Source: Billgrantia ethanolica
GTDB taxonomy: Bacteria > Pseudomonadota > Gammaproteobacteria > Pseudomonadales > Halomonadaceae
DNA: 64,000 bases
Assembly: GCF_021404305.1 (NCBI RefSeq)
Contig: NZ_JABFTX010000003.1
Location: forward strand, 668,068 to 732,067
Direction: 5' to 3'
Under the pieces are notes generated by a model, which made no database searches, was not told the DNA's origin, and saw nothing but the letters and a program-made list of their open reading frames with translations. Positions 26,912-36,194 of the stretch are shown here, piece after piece. The translations under genes were made by a program, and so were the position numbers. The first letter of the stretch is position 1. Every line of letters begins with the position of its first letter.

Positions 26912-29321
26912 ACCCCAGCCCCTCCAGATACTGCTGCAGCTCTTGGGCAGCGGCATCCCGCTCGGCCTCGATGTCGGCCAGCGTTACCCGGTACTTGTCC
27001 CACCAGGTCTCGAAGGCAGCGATGACCTGCTGGCGCTGCTGGCGGATATAGCGCTCGAGGATGCCCTTCAGGTCGTTATGCAGAATGGTGCCGACCAGCT
27101 CAGCGGCGGCAGGCTCGTCGAGGGCGTCCACGGCGGCGTTGAGGTGCTCCTCGAAGCTGGCCACCTTGGCCTTGTGCTGCTTGCGCACCTGGGTGCGCTG
27201 GCTCTTCCAGGCCTTGATCTGCTCCGGCGTCGGGGCGTCGTCATCCTCGCCGCTATCGGCTTCGTCACCGTCATCGCCCTCGGGCTTGGCCTCGGCGGCC
27301 TTGATCCGGGCGTCCAGCTCCGCCTTCCGGGCGGCGAGCTCTTCGAGCTCGGCCACGTACTCCTCCAGCAGGAAGTGGACCAGGCGGTGATCCAGCGGGT
27401 TGGCCTTGCTCTGCTCGTCCTCCAGCAGGCTCACGATGCTGGTGCGCCAGGCGTCCACCACGCCCAGGCAGCCGCGGGCCTGCAGGGTGCGGAACTCGTT
27501 CTTGTTGTCGAACCAGAAGCCCGCGATGATGCCGCGCACCGCGAAGCGGTCGAGCATGGCGGTGGGCTCCAGGGCCGCGGTGAAGCTGCCCAGCAGCTCG
27601 TCGCGCAGCTGGGTGAGGCGACCGCCGTTGCCGGTGAGGCCGGTGATGCTGCCACCGTGTTCGGCCCACCAGGCCTCGAAGGCGGCCATCACGCTGGCCT
27701 CCTTGTGCCGCAGGCCGGCGTCGGCCTCGATGGCGGGCTTGAGGTCGCGTTTCTCGCTCAGGGGCTCGGCGAAATCCACGTAGTCGGGATCGTTCGCCCT
27801 GTGGATAAAGAGCGCCATGGGGTCGAGGCCCTGAGCGTCGAAGAGCGGGCGCCTGGCGTCGATCTCGGCAACCGGCACGCCGCCCTTGAGGTGGGCGCGC
27901 ACGTCCTGGGGCTCCGGCGGCGGGGTGTTGTCGGCGTAGCGGCGGATGTTGAGGTTGTAGTCGTTGTCGCGCAGCTCTTTGATGGGCACCACCCGGGCGA
28001 AGCCGGGCACGTCCTCGAAGGCGTCATAGGTGCTGGCGATCTTCTCGATGTGCTCCGGCAGCAGGTGGTTCTGGGCGCGGCCTTCAAAGAACTCGCGGTC
28101 GGCGTTGATGAACAGCACCTTGCCCTTACGCTCCTCGGGCTTGGCGCCCTTGGCGCGCAGCACCAGGATGCTCGCCGGGATGCCGGTGCCGTAGAAGAGG
28201 TTGGGGGCCAGGCCGATCACCGCCTCCACCAGGTCGTCCTCCAGCATGCCGGCGCGGATGCGCTTCTCGTCGCCGCCGCGGAACAGCACCCCGTGGGGCA
28301 TGACGGTGGCCAGGCGGCCGTCGGACTTGAGGCAGGCGACCATGTGCTGCAGGAACATCAGGTCGGCCTTCTTGGCCCCCTCCGGCACGCTGCCGTAGTG
28401 GAAGCGCTCCGGGAAGTGCTGGCTCGGCGCGTAGCCGATCGAGAACGGCGGGTTGGTGAGGATGCGGTCGAAGCGCACCAGCTCGCCGCCGTCCACGTGC
28501 TGAGGGTCGGTGAGGGTGTCGTCGTTGCGCAGGTCGGCGCTGCTCACCCCGTGTAGCAGCATATTCATCTTGGCGATGGCCCACACCGAGCCGGAGGCTT
28601 CCTGGCCGAAGAGGTTGAGCCGGCGCGGGTCGCCGCCTTGTTCCTCCAGGTACTCCTTGGAGAGGATCAGCATACCGCCCGACCCCATGCAGGGGTCGTA
28701 GACGCTGTGGCCTTCCTGGGGGTCCATCAGCCGAACCATCATGCGAACCACCGGGCGCGGGGTATAGAACTCGCCGCCTTTCTTGCCGGCGGAGTCGGCG
28801 AAGTCGCGGATCAGGTACTCGTACGCCGCGCCCAGCAGGTCGGGGAACTCGAAGTCTTCGTTGCGCAGCCGGTACTCGCTGAAGTGGACGATCAGGTCCC
28901 GGAGCTTCTTGTCCGGCAGGGTGGTGGAGCCCACCTTGCGGGTGAAGTCGATGTGCTCAAGCACCCCGTTAAGGCTTTGGTTGTGCTCCTCCAGGCCGGC
29001 GAGCGCCTTGTTGAGGGCGCTGCCGACGCCCTGGTGGGCCTCCTTCAGCAGATGCGACCAGCGCGACTGCGGCGGCACGTAGAAGGTGGCGCGATACCAG
29101 TCGGGAAACTCGACCTGATGGGCGATATCGATCTCTCCGGCACCGGCCTGCTTGAGCTGAGCGCGGACCTCCTCCTGGCGCTGTTCGAAGACATCCGAGC
29201 AGCGCTTCAGGAAGAGCATGCCGAAGATGTACTCCTTGAACTCCGAGGCGTCCATGCGCCCGCGCAGGATGTCCGCGGCCTTGAACAGGTGCCGCTCCAG
29301 CTGGTTGAGGGTGAGGATCAT
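26904..29321 (-). CDS. hsdM: Type I restriction-modification methyltransferase HsdM
   Basis: An 805-residue N6-adenine methyltransferase. The N-terminal HsdM helical domain (1-160) is followed by the catalytic domain, with the SAM motif DPCMGSGG at 209-216 and NPPF at 290-293. The C-terminal 200 residues (about 600-805) form a charged coiled-coil extension with a long acidic Asp/Glu run, longer than the roughly 500 residues of classical HsdM. It is the first gene of the operon hsdM-hsdS-gmrSD-nuclease-hsdR-ygjP. A 19-bp palindrome lies 39 bp upstream of the start. Confidence 0.94.
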   Translation of the reverse strand: MILTLNQLERHLFKAADILRGRMDASEFKEYIFGMLFLKRCSDVFEQRQEEVRAQLKQAGAGEIDIAHQVEFPDWYRATFYVPPQSRWSHLLKEAHQGVGSALNKALAGLEEHNQSLNGVLEHIDFTRKVGSTTLPDKKLRDLIVHFSEYRLRNEDFEFPDLLGAAYEYLIRDFADSAGKKGGEFYTPRPVVRMMVRLMDPQEGHSVYDPCMGSGGMLILSKEYLEEQGGDPRRLNLFGQEASGSVWAIAKMNMLLHGVSSADLRNDDTLTDPQHVDGGELVRFDRILTNPPFSIGYAPSQHFPERFHYGSVPEGAKKADLMFLQHMVACLKSDGRLATVMPHGVLFRGGDEKRIRAGMLEDDLVEAVIGLAPNLFYGTGIPASILVLRAKGAKPEERKGKVLFINADREFFEGRAQNHLLPEHIEKIASTYDAFEDVPGFARVVPIKELRDNDYNLNIRRYADNTPPPEPQDVRAHLKGGVPVAEIDARRPLFDAQGLDPMALFIHRANDPDYVDFAEPLSEKRDLKPAIEADAGLRHKEASVMAAFEAWWAEHGGSITGLTGNGGRLTQLRDELLGSFTAALEPTAMLDRFAVRGIIAGFWFDNKNEFRTLQARGCLGVVDAWRTSIVSLLEDEQSKANPLDHRLVHFLLEEYVAELEELAARKAELDARIKAAEAKPEGDDGDEADSGEDDDAPTPEQIKAWKSQRTQVRKQHKAKVASFEEHLNAAVDALDEPAAAELVGTILHNDLKGILERYIRQQRQQVIAAFETWWDKYRVTLADIEAERDAAAQELQQYLEGLGYV

Positions 29322-29359
29322 GTACTGCAGTTCCCTGAATCGATGAGCCGGTTGTTGCT

Positions 29360-29378
29360 ATCAGCCGTAACGGCTGAT
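29360..29378. promoter_or_regulatory. 19-bp palindrome upstream of hsdM
   Basis: ATCAGCCGT-A-ACGGCTGAT, a perfect palindrome of two 9-base arms around one base, 39 bp upstream of the hsdM ATG (minus strand). Position and symmetry suggest an operator overlapping the promoter of the type I operon. The sequence differs from the GCGACA-N5-TGTCGC sites, so it would bind another regulator. Confidence 0.45.
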
Positions 29379-29432
29379 GACTATCTCACCAAACTTGGCG
29401 CAGGAAGACCATGAAATCTTTGGCCAAATCCA

Positions 29433-29585
29433 CTATCGGCGCAGCCGTAAGCCGTGACGCTCCATGCAATAGTTCATGAGCTGCCGGCCCTCGGCTTGGG
29501 TCTTGTCTGACATGCCGATCTCATAGCGGCACTCGGTGTAGGCTGAACGGGTGTCCTCAGCCGAGACCCCCGCTTTATACCTTGT
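29433..29585 (-). pseudogene. C-terminal fragment of a small cysteine-containing protein
   Basis: A 50-codon open stretch with no start codon at its beginning. It resembles the tail of small lipoprotein-like proteins with Cys pairs (SAYTECRYEIGMSDK and MNYCMERHGLRLRR). It overlaps the last bases of the WYL gene. It looks like a leftover from a gene cut when the WYL/Eleos block was inserted. Low certainty. Confidence 0.35.
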
Positions 29586-30588
29586 TTAGACGCGCCAGAA
29601 TCCTTTCTGCATTTGCACGCATGTCGTCTCTCCACACCACCGGCTCGATGACTTCTACACTGGCACCCATCCCCCTCAACCACCAGAGCGTCTGTTGGTC
29701 ATCCGGTACTTCGGCTTCCAGCCGCTGCCAATCGGAGCCGGGGAGAGGTGACATGCGCTGCGTCTCGGCCAGCGGTGTTTCCGCCAGCAACCAGGCAACC
29801 TGTGGCTCGACATGAGCAACCAGCCGGACATTCCCTGTGCTCTGCGGGTAGCCGAAGGCACCGCTGCTTATATAGTCGTCCAGGTTGAAGCCGGCAGATT
29901 CCCGCCATGGCAATTTACTGAAGGCTATGGCTTCGACGCGCTGCAGGGCAAACTGACGGATATCTTCATAGTCGTTCACAGTGGCCAGCAGGTAGGTCAC
30001 GCTGTGTCGGCTCACCAGGCCTTGCGGATGCAGCGTGAATTTCTTGTGTTCTTCCCGACTTCGCGACAGATAGGTCACGTCCAGCGCTCGCTGTTCCAGC
30101 AGTGCCTGGGCCACGGTCTGCCAAGTCACCTCATTCACCGGAGCGGGAACCAGTGCCTTTCCGTTGGGGATAGCTCGCACCCTTCGCGCCCAGCGACTCA
30201 GCCCATTCTGCTCTAGGTTGTCTAGTAATTGCCTAGCGTCACGGAACTGAGGGGAGAGCTGGCCCATTACTACTGGGGGGAGCAGGCCCTTGAGATACTC
30301 TTCTGTCAACACCAGGGTGAGTGCGCTTGGTATATCGAGAGCTGGCAGGTTGCAGTGAAAATCGCGATCAAAGTACCAGCGGTAGGGCTTCTGGCTATCG
30401 TCGCAGCCGAGTGGAAAATGAAAAGCCAGCTTGTCGCGCAGGTCACGCTGAAGAGAGCGTGCGTCGATGTTGAATCCTCGCTCGCTGAGCTTCTCCAACA
30501 GTACCGGGGTGCTGATCCGACCTGGGCTGCGAGGGATCAACTGCAGCATGGTCAGGTAGCGGAATAGGGTGTCGCGTATCTCGGACAT
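29575..30588 (-). CDS. WYL-domain transcriptional regulator (BrxR/CapW-like)
   Basis: A 337-residue protein with an N-terminal winged helix (about 1-70; LLEKLSERGFNIDARSLQRDL), a WYL ligand-sensing domain (about 140-215, HPQGLVSRHSVTYLLATV) and a C-terminal WCX-type domain. Such proteins (BrxR, CapW) repress phage-defence operons and are released by a nucleic-acid or nucleotide signal. The start at 30588 (MSEIRDTLF) was chosen over one 22 codons upstream, which would lie outside the conserved fold. It is the second gene of an operon with the DUF2201-type gene, 62 bp apart. A half-site, GCGACA, lies 16 bp upstream of the start at 30604-30609. It is the best candidate to bind the shared 17-bp operators of this island. 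Confidence 0.82.
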   Translation of the reverse strand: MSEIRDTLFRYLTMLQLIPRSPGRISTPVLLEKLSERGFNIDARSLQRDLRDKLAFHFPLGCDDSQKPYRWYFDRDFHCNLPALDIPSALTLVLTEEYLKGLLPPVVMGQLSPQFRDARQLLDNLEQNGLSRWARRVRAIPNGKALVPAPVNEVTWQTVAQALLEQRALDVTYLSRSREEHKKFTLHPQGLVSRHSVTYLLATVNDYEDIRQFALQRVEAIAFSKLPWRESAGFNLDDYISSGAFGYPQSTGNVRLVAHVEPQVAWLLAETPLAETQRMSPLPGSDWQRLEAEVPDDQQTLWWLRGMGASVEVIEPVVWRDDMRANAERILARLNKV

Positions 30589-30650
30589 GGGCGTTCCGTG
30601 TTGTGTCGCAAAGCTCGAAAATGGCAGCCTAAGGGAATTACGCTTCCAAA

Positions 30651-31292
30651 TCATCTGTTACCAAGCAGCCAAGAAGCGACACTGTCCGGCAACCACGGTG
30701 TGCCGAGAAAATTCTGCACAATTTTTCGGATATGCTGCTGCCAGTGGATATCTAGCTCCGTGAGATCAGCGTTTGACGTGGTAAACCCTGCCTGCCAGGT
30801 CAACTGGTCCGGGCTTTGCTCCATTTCCAGTCTTGGATGGCCCGATAGCCAGTTGTATACCTCTTCGCGCCGCCAGCTAGCCGCTAGCGGAAACATCACG
30901 GAGTCCAGTGGGATGCCACCACCGAGTTGGAGTAATTGGGCATTGATCGAGTGATCGCAGGCGAGGTGCCAGCGGTGCGAGTCTTTGCCGTAGTGCGGTC
31001 GATAATCACCGGCGGCCGCATGCCAGACCAGATGCTCATGCACTCGGCGCCGCTGCGACTCGTTCAGCATGGCACTCCAGGTGGGGTTGATCATCAGGCG
31101 GCGACCGTCGGTCGTGGCAGTGGGAAGCCGTTCGTCAGTAATTGCCACTACCTCCAGCGGCTCGGCCAGAGCTGCTGTGACAGGCTTGGTGGCTAACCAG
31201 ACATGATGATCCTGCTGCCAGGCACTTACCTGTGCGGCGTCAACACGGGATGAGATCCAGCTTAAGGAAACACAGCTTGCGATATGACTCAT
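30651..31292 (-). CDS. Truncated DUF2201-type metallopeptidase-domain protein
   Basis: A 213-residue protein matching the N-terminal region of DUF2201 (PF13203) proteins, which are normally about 400 residues with a C-terminal VWA-like domain and a MoxR-type AAA+ partner. Recognisable parts are LPTATTDGRRLMINPTWSAML, VHEHLVWHAAAGDYRPH and SHRWHLACDHSINAQLL. The usual HExxH site is altered to HEHLVWH, the C-terminal domain is absent, and no ATPase gene is nearby. It starts at MSHIASCVSL behind AGGGA and heads the operon with the WYL regulator. Its N-terminal part and promoter are duplicated at 35985-36255. Confidence 0.6.
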   Translation of the reverse strand: MSHIASCVSLSWISSRVDAAQVSAWQQDHHVWLATKPVTAALAEPLEVVAITDERLPTATTDGRRLMINPTWSAMLNESQRRRVHEHLVWHAAAGDYRPHYGKDSHRWHLACDHSINAQLLQLGGGIPLDSVMFPLAASWRREEVYNWLSGHPRLEMEQSPDQLTWQAGFTTSNADLTELDIHWQQHIRKIVQNFLGTPWLPDSVASWLLGNR

Positions 31293-31353
31293 GACGTTCC
31301 CTCGTGGTGAGACTAGCGTCATGGTCATTCACCTATGCGACATTCGGTGTCGC
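31083..31353. repeat. Direct repeat copy 1 (promoter plus 5' end of DUF2201-type gene)
   Basis: A 271-bp stretch repeated in the same orientation at 35985-36255. The middle 140 bp (about 31181-31320) is almost identical, and the edges diverge. It contains the first 70 codons of the DUF2201-type gene, its ribosome site and the 17-bp operator. The operator stands at the same offset from the start codon in both copies. Confidence 0.9.
31337..31353. promoter_or_regulatory. 17-bp GCGACA-N5-TGTCGC operator of the DUF2201-WYL operon
   Basis: A perfect inverted repeat, GCGACA-TTCGG-TGTCGC, 45 bp upstream of the DUF2201-type start codon. Its position just ahead of an operon that encodes a WYL repressor fits autoregulation. 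Nothing gene-like was seen between 31354 and 31524; an imperfect hairpin with GCATGCC arms near 31460-31490 may be the end of the Eleos transcript. Confidence 0.65.
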
Positions 31354-31524
31354 GTGCAGCTTTCATCTCCATTTTGAGGCTTCCGCCCATCTCCGATCTG
31401 GAAAATTACGCTGATCGTACCTGTTACAATCCGCAACACAGGTGAGGCCTAACAGTTCGCATGCCTACCTTACTGAAAGGCGGCATGCGGCTGTTTAGTT
31501 CTTTCCTTTACCCTTTAACAACGA

Positions 31525-33261
31525 CTATGCTGCTGTGAATTCTCCTTCAATAATATCTCCTTTTCTGGTAAAAACTTCCAATTCTTGCTTGATTGCTCCA
31601 AGCGATTCTTTACGAGATAATAACTCTTCAAGTTCATCGTTTTGATTTCTGAGGATTGCTTGAAAGCTTTTAATCTGGGGGGCAAAATTTTCAAAAACCT
31701 TTTCGTTATCGGAAAGGATGTCGTAAACTTCTTTAAAGTGACCTTTAATGATTTCTCCCAGCTCTTTTTTTATCTCAGCCAACTCGTTCTCGGCGCTCTG
31801 CTGCTGAGCAACACTAACAACATCGCCAAGCACTTGAAGAGCAGCTCCAAGAATGGGAAGAGCCCTGCTTATGTTGCCAGCGAGTTTGACAGCTCCCCAT
31901 GGTTTAAATTTAAATGTATATCCAGTGACTTTGGCCAATACATCACGAGCAGCAAGTACTCCAGCATTATCAACTTTAACAAACTTCAAGGCCACAGCAG
32001 CCTTCTGAGAGTATGAAAAAGCTGAAGATTTTACTGCGTCTGCAAATTTTTCTGAGCTTTCCAGCTGCCTTTCTATACCAACAGATATTTGTCTCATTAC
32101 CTGAGACGACTGTTGAAAGCAACGCTCGCAAGATTGCTCGATTTTAATTCTGAGTTTGTAGCCAATATCTTTAGAAGTATAGCCAATTTCATCTTCAAGA
32201 AAGTCTGCCACTTCATTTCTTGACACCGTGCGCAACCTTCCGAGAAGTCTTTTTTCTTCATTGTTAAGCTCTTCAAAAAGGTCTGATTTGGCAGATAGTA
32301 CATTTTTCTTCCCTTGTTCGATATCCTCGTTGATACGCTGACTATTCTCCATCAAACTGGATGCCAATAATTCAAAATTCTTGAATTGCGCTTCAGCGAG
32401 CGATATTTTATTTATCATTACGTCGCTAATAACATCAAGCCCTGTTTTTTTGACTAACTCATTGCGTGTAGTGCTGTTGATGATCGAAGAAGTTATTTCC
32501 TTTAAGCTATTAATGCGCGAGCGCTCTTCATACGCCTCCTTTTTTTCAAACCAGAAGTTCAGCCCACGCCCATTTGGATTTGAAGCAATGCAAACAATAT
32601 TTACAGCTAGCCGCTCACTGTCGCTAAGTTCTACGAATCGCTGAAGCTTTTCAAGTAGGTTTTGTTTTTTTATGGTAGCTTGGTTTTCATAGTCTTCGGC
32701 ATCACGTAAGTCCGCTACTTCGTCCATTTTATTAATGACAAAGATAGTAGAGGACAGTTTGTTAAGGTCGCGTAGTATCCACCTTACCACATCACAATGA
32801 CTTTCTTTCAATGGGTTTGTTGCATCTACAACATAAAAAATGAGATGTGCTTCGGAAAGATATTTTTTGGTAATGTCGCCGTATTTGACAATGTTGTTGC
32901 CATTTGCTTTTTCTTTGTCTCCAAATAATCCAGGAGTATCGACTATTTCACAGTTTCCTGATGAATTTTCAGGGCGATATATTGCTAAGCTATCAGAAGA
33001 TTCGTCCGTGTCAATTTTCATGTCATCCATGACTTGACCTAACCAGCCCGCAATGACGCTAGTTTTTCCATCTGAAAAGGCGCCTAGCAGAGCTATCCTA
33101 AGAATGTCGGATTCAATATCCGCTATGGCATTTTGGATCTTAGAAATATCCTCATCAACATCTAGACCGATATCTCCAAGCGTCGCCACCAGCCCCCTTA
33201 ATTTGTTAAGGGAGTCAACTACAGCAGACTTTTCGGCATCAAAATTTTTAAACTGCTCCAT
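31525..33261 (-). CDS. leoA: Eleos system dynamin-like GTPase LeoA
   Basis: A 578-residue dynamin-like protein with a complete GTPase: G1 GAFSDGKT at 60-67, DTPG at 108-111, NKMD at 177-180. Long helical stalk segments follow, with a hydrophobic segment near residues 430-460 (AVKLAGNISRALPILGAALQVLG). LeoA with LeoB/LeoC was described in enterotoxigenic E. coli as bacterial dynamins, and the pair is known as the Eleos anti-phage system, probably acting at the membrane. The ATG lies 14 bp inside the end of leoC. Much more AT-rich than the host DNA, so acquired by transfer. Confidence 0.85.
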   Translation of the reverse strand: MEQFKNFDAEKSAVVDSLNKLRGLVATLGDIGLDVDEDISKIQNAIADIESDILRIALLGAFSDGKTSVIAGWLGQVMDDMKIDTDESSDSLAIYRPENSSGNCEIVDTPGLFGDKEKANGNNIVKYGDITKKYLSEAHLIFYVVDATNPLKESHCDVVRWILRDLNKLSSTIFVINKMDEVADLRDAEDYENQATIKKQNLLEKLQRFVELSDSERLAVNIVCIASNPNGRGLNFWFEKKEAYEERSRINSLKEITSSIINSTTRNELVKKTGLDVISDVMINKISLAEAQFKNFELLASSLMENSQRINEDIEQGKKNVLSAKSDLFEELNNEEKRLLGRLRTVSRNEVADFLEDEIGYTSKDIGYKLRIKIEQSCERCFQQSSQVMRQISVGIERQLESSEKFADAVKSSAFSYSQKAAVALKFVKVDNAGVLAARDVLAKVTGYTFKFKPWGAVKLAGNISRALPILGAALQVLGDVVSVAQQQSAENELAEIKKELGEIIKGHFKEVYDILSDNEKVFENFAPQIKSFQAILRNQNDELEELLSRKESLGAIKQELEVFTRKGDIIEGEFTAA

Positions 33262-34903
33262 CGGGATTCTCCTCCATCCGATATTTTAATTCTGACAAAG
33301 TTATTATCTTTTCTTTTAAAACAATTTCGACATCTTCCATTTTTTTGTTTTCGTGATATAGTTCGTTGACAATTTTCTTTTTGATATCGATTCTTATATT
33401 TTCCAAAAATTTTCTTTCTGCATCTATCGTTTCGTCCTTTAGCAGTTCGCGTTGTTTCTCTATAGTCTGCGCAACTTTTTTCTGTGCTTCTCGGATTTTT
33501 TTTCCACGTCCACTGAAAAAATATTTGAGTAAATTCGAAACAACACCAACCGCTACACCTACAGCCACACCTATTGCATTGCCAACTCCAGGAAAAACGC
33601 TACCAATAGCTAAACCGCTCAGTGCATATCCCCCTATGCCAAGAAACATTCCTCCGAGTTCATTGATGCTGAAATTAACTGAATCCATGTCTCCTTTCCA
33701 TTTGGTGGAGTCCATGCTCGCTGTGTTAAGCTCATGTTCGAATTTCACACGCTTAACATTTTCCTGCAAGCGTTTTACCGATCTGTCTATATTCTCAGAG
33801 AGAGTTGCCAGTTCACTCTTCTGCATCTGCATAAAATTAAATTTGACTTTCTTCTGGAGCTTTTCCGCATGTTCTTGGATGCTTTTTTCTATTAAGTTTT
33901 TATCGCTGAAGTGGGTCTCGATGCTGTTGTGTGCTACTTCATGTAGTTCCTCGAAAAAACCATTGATAAGGTTGCCTCTCTTGCGAGAAAAAGAGGTGGC
34001 AAAGTTAGAAAAAGCCGAATCAATTTCTTTTGCGCATCCAGAAGTTTCTTTTCGGATATTTTTGGCGACCTTTTCATGTGCTATTAATTGCTGCTTCAGA
34101 ATTTCTAGTGTTTCTTCTAACAGTCTTGTTACTTTTCTTTTGTTGCTTAGTATTATGTTTCTGTCAAAGTTTGAGCATTGATCATGTATGATTTCTTCTA
34201 TTTCTCTTATGCGGCTAAACCGCCGCATTTCTTCCTTGTTTTTGAAATCTTTCAGGTAAGCTAGCTGAGCCTTAATTAAATCTCTTCGTTCCGGATTAAT
34301 GGTGGTTGACATGTTGTCAGTAAATGCCATAGAGCAAAATCCTATGAGTCCTTGCACAAGATGCAGCCCTTGTAGCAGTTCAGGCTCAAGGATGTTTCCG
34401 AGGACGTTTTGGGTTTGTTCTAAGGTGACTATAGCATCTCGGTGCGTCTGCTCTAAAGAAACTCTATCTTCGTCAAACTCATAAGAATCTGCCTTGCCTC
34501 GAACGTTGCAGATAACGTGAACGACAGCGTCACGATTGAGGTACTGTTTGATTTTTCGACCCGTTTCTGTTTCAGGCTTCTTGTTCGTGCCATTTATGTA
34601 GAAAACTAGGTGCGCCTTAGCGATAGCCTCTTGAACCATTGCTTCGTATCTTGATTCATTACCTTCTATGCCAGGCACATCGATTAGTTGAAATTCTTTA
34701 TTATTATAATTGAGACGATACACGACATTATTTTGTGTGAAGTCTGCTTTTCCAGTGCCGATAATAATCCCATCAACGCAGTAGTCTGATAGCTCCCTGG
34801 TTCTGAGCTTGCGCTGCATTTTTAATAAACTAGGAAGTGAGCTGGAAAGAGCCTTTGACAAACCCCCTCTTTGCACACCAGTTGTAGCTGTCGTCTGATT
34901 CAT
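33248..34903 (-). CDS. leoC: Eleos system dynamin-like protein LeoC, lacking the P-loop
   Basis: A 551-residue protein. It has the later GTPase motifs DVPGIEG at 75-81 and NVRGKAD at 133-139, but no G1 P-loop, because the N-terminus starts directly with a short Ser-rich segment. Long coiled-coil stalks flank a glycine-rich membrane-insertion segment at about 410-460 (GNAIGVAVGVAVGVVSNLL). The missing P-loop is in the neighbouring LeoB. In many Eleos loci the two are fused as LeoBC. It starts 27 bp after the leoB stop and overlaps leoA. Confidence 0.82.
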   Translation of the reverse strand: MNQTTATTGVQRGGLSKALSSSLPSLLKMQRKLRTRELSDYCVDGIIIGTGKADFTQNNVVYRLNYNNKEFQLIDVPGIEGNESRYEAMVQEAIAKAHLVFYINGTNKKPETETGRKIKQYLNRDAVVHVICNVRGKADSYEFDEDRVSLEQTHRDAIVTLEQTQNVLGNILEPELLQGLHLVQGLIGFCSMAFTDNMSTTINPERRDLIKAQLAYLKDFKNKEEMRRFSRIREIEEIIHDQCSNFDRNIILSNKRKVTRLLEETLEILKQQLIAHEKVAKNIRKETSGCAKEIDSAFSNFATSFSRKRGNLINGFFEELHEVAHNSIETHFSDKNLIEKSIQEHAEKLQKKVKFNFMQMQKSELATLSENIDRSVKRLQENVKRVKFEHELNTASMDSTKWKGDMDSVNFSINELGGMFLGIGGYALSGLAIGSVFPGVGNAIGVAVGVAVGVVSNLLKYFFSGRGKKIREAQKKVAQTIEKQRELLKDETIDAERKFLENIRIDIKKKIVNELYHENKKMEDVEIVLKEKIITLSELKYRMEENPDGAV

Positions 34904-34930
34904 AGCGCCTATCCCTGTGTATGCCTTTCA

Positions 34931-35683
34931 TCAAACCATTAAAGTAATGCTCAATACCCCAGTAAAAAAACCTATGGTAGCGGCGGCCGTTATTCCAATT
35001 ATCATCTGACGCTTGGCTCGACGCTGTTTAAGTAGTGCATTGCTTTTCTCTTTGAGAAGATTAGCATCATGCTCGGCTTTAAGAGTTTCTTTTTCTTGTT
35101 TTAATTTCTCGATATTTCTTGTTAGGGAAGCATGGTCCTGTCGAAGTGCCTTGCTCGCATGCTGTAGAGCTGCGTTTTCTTCCAGGAGCGTCTCGCCATT
35201 CCGCTGAAGTGCTTCGTTTTGGTTTTTTGCAATATCGGTGAGTCGTGCAACGTCACTGGCCAATGAGGTGATCTGTCGTTCATAAATAGCATAGCGAGCT
35301 GATAAATTTTCTATTAGCTCGTCAGTCTCTTCGTTAAATGAGGCTCTCATTTCTTCTGTGGTTGAGCGATTGCTTTGAATTAAGGAGCAGCGCTGACGCT
35401 CGTTGAAAATAATCCTCAGACTTTCTATTAGGGTGCTTTTCCCTGCATTTGTCTCCCCAAAGAAGGCAATCGTAAACTTCTCCCATTCGGCATGTTCTTC
35501 CAAATAGTTAATTTCGCTATTGAATCTATTTTTTATATCATTTAATTGGCTTTTTATGCTTTCGAGGTGTGCGTTTCCTGTGGGGTGAGAAATTTTAACG
35601 CTAGAGATATCTAGCAAAGCTTGAGATACTTGTAGCTCTACATTGCGATATAGCTTAGAAAAGTCCTGTGCGTTGTTCACCAT
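34931..35683 (-). CDS. leoB: Eleos system P-loop protein LeoB
   Basis: A 250-residue protein carrying only the first GTPase motif, G1 GETNAGKST at residues 76-84. A long coiled-coil (about 115-215) and a C-terminal membrane helix (about 226-248, MIIGITAAATIGFFTGVLSI) follow, so the protein is tail-anchored. It supplies the nucleotide-binding loop absent from LeoC; the two probably assemble one split GTPase. The ATG follows AAGCGAGGGC. It is the first Eleos gene, 41 bp after the truncated duplicate gene. Confidence 0.82.
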   Translation of the reverse strand: MVNNAQDFSKLYRNVELQVSQALLDISSVKISHPTGNAHLESIKSQLNDIKNRFNSEINYLEEHAEWEKFTIAFFGETNAGKSTLIESLRIIFNERQRCSLIQSNRSTTEEMRASFNEETDELIENLSARYAIYERQITSLASDVARLTDIAKNQNEALQRNGETLLEENAALQHASKALRQDHASLTRNIEKLKQEKETLKAEHDANLLKEKSNALLKQRRAKRQMIIGITAAATIGFFTGVLSITLMV

Positions 35684-35723
35684 GCCCTCGCTTAATTTTT
35701 ATGTTCCGTATTTAATGTTAAAT

Positions 35724-36194
35724 TCAGTCGCTGCAGGATGTAGAGCTTTCACCTGAAGATCTCTGCTTGAAAGGAAAACAATATGGCTCGTAGCATATTA
35801 CATTCATCATTTTACATTTGGTTGTTAGCACAAATATCGGCCTAAGCATGCAGAGCTTTAGTGTTTTCTGAAAAAAAAGCCGTTTCTGCACATTTTGCTG
35901 TGTAGGGGCTTGATTGAGTAGGACCGGCAGCTGCTTGGCAAGGGGGGCATTTACTGCTGGGCAAGATCGTTTCGCGCCTTCAGGTGGGTTGATTATCTGA
36001 TAACGACCGTCGGTCATGGCCGAAGACAGCCGGCCGTCGTCAATTGCCACCACCTCCAGCGTCTCTGCTAGGGCTGCCGTGACAGGCTTGGTGGCTAACC
36101 AGACATGATGATCCTGCTGCCAGGCACTTACCTGTGCGGCGTCAACATTGGATGAGATCCAGCTTAAGGAAACACAGCTTGCGATATGACTCAT
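35724..36194 (-). pseudogene. Truncated duplicate of the DUF2201-type gene, leader of the Eleos operon
   Basis: A 156-codon frame. Its first 70 codons match those of the DUF2201-type gene at 31292 (MSHIASCVSLSWISS onwards), and the remainder is unrelated AT-rich sequence with no recognisable domain. It shares the start, ribosome site and upstream operator of the other copy. It ends 40 bp before leoB. It probably has no function of its own but carries the promoter and leader for leoBCA. Confidence 0.7.

Noticed and set aside
26790..28556. 588-residue plus-strand open frame
   Set aside because: Antisense of hsdM; composition typical of a shadow frame.
29575..31292. A complete BREX or Pgl system around the WYL regulator
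   Set aside because: No brxA, brxB, brxC, pglX or pglZ genes are present; only the regulator type is shared.
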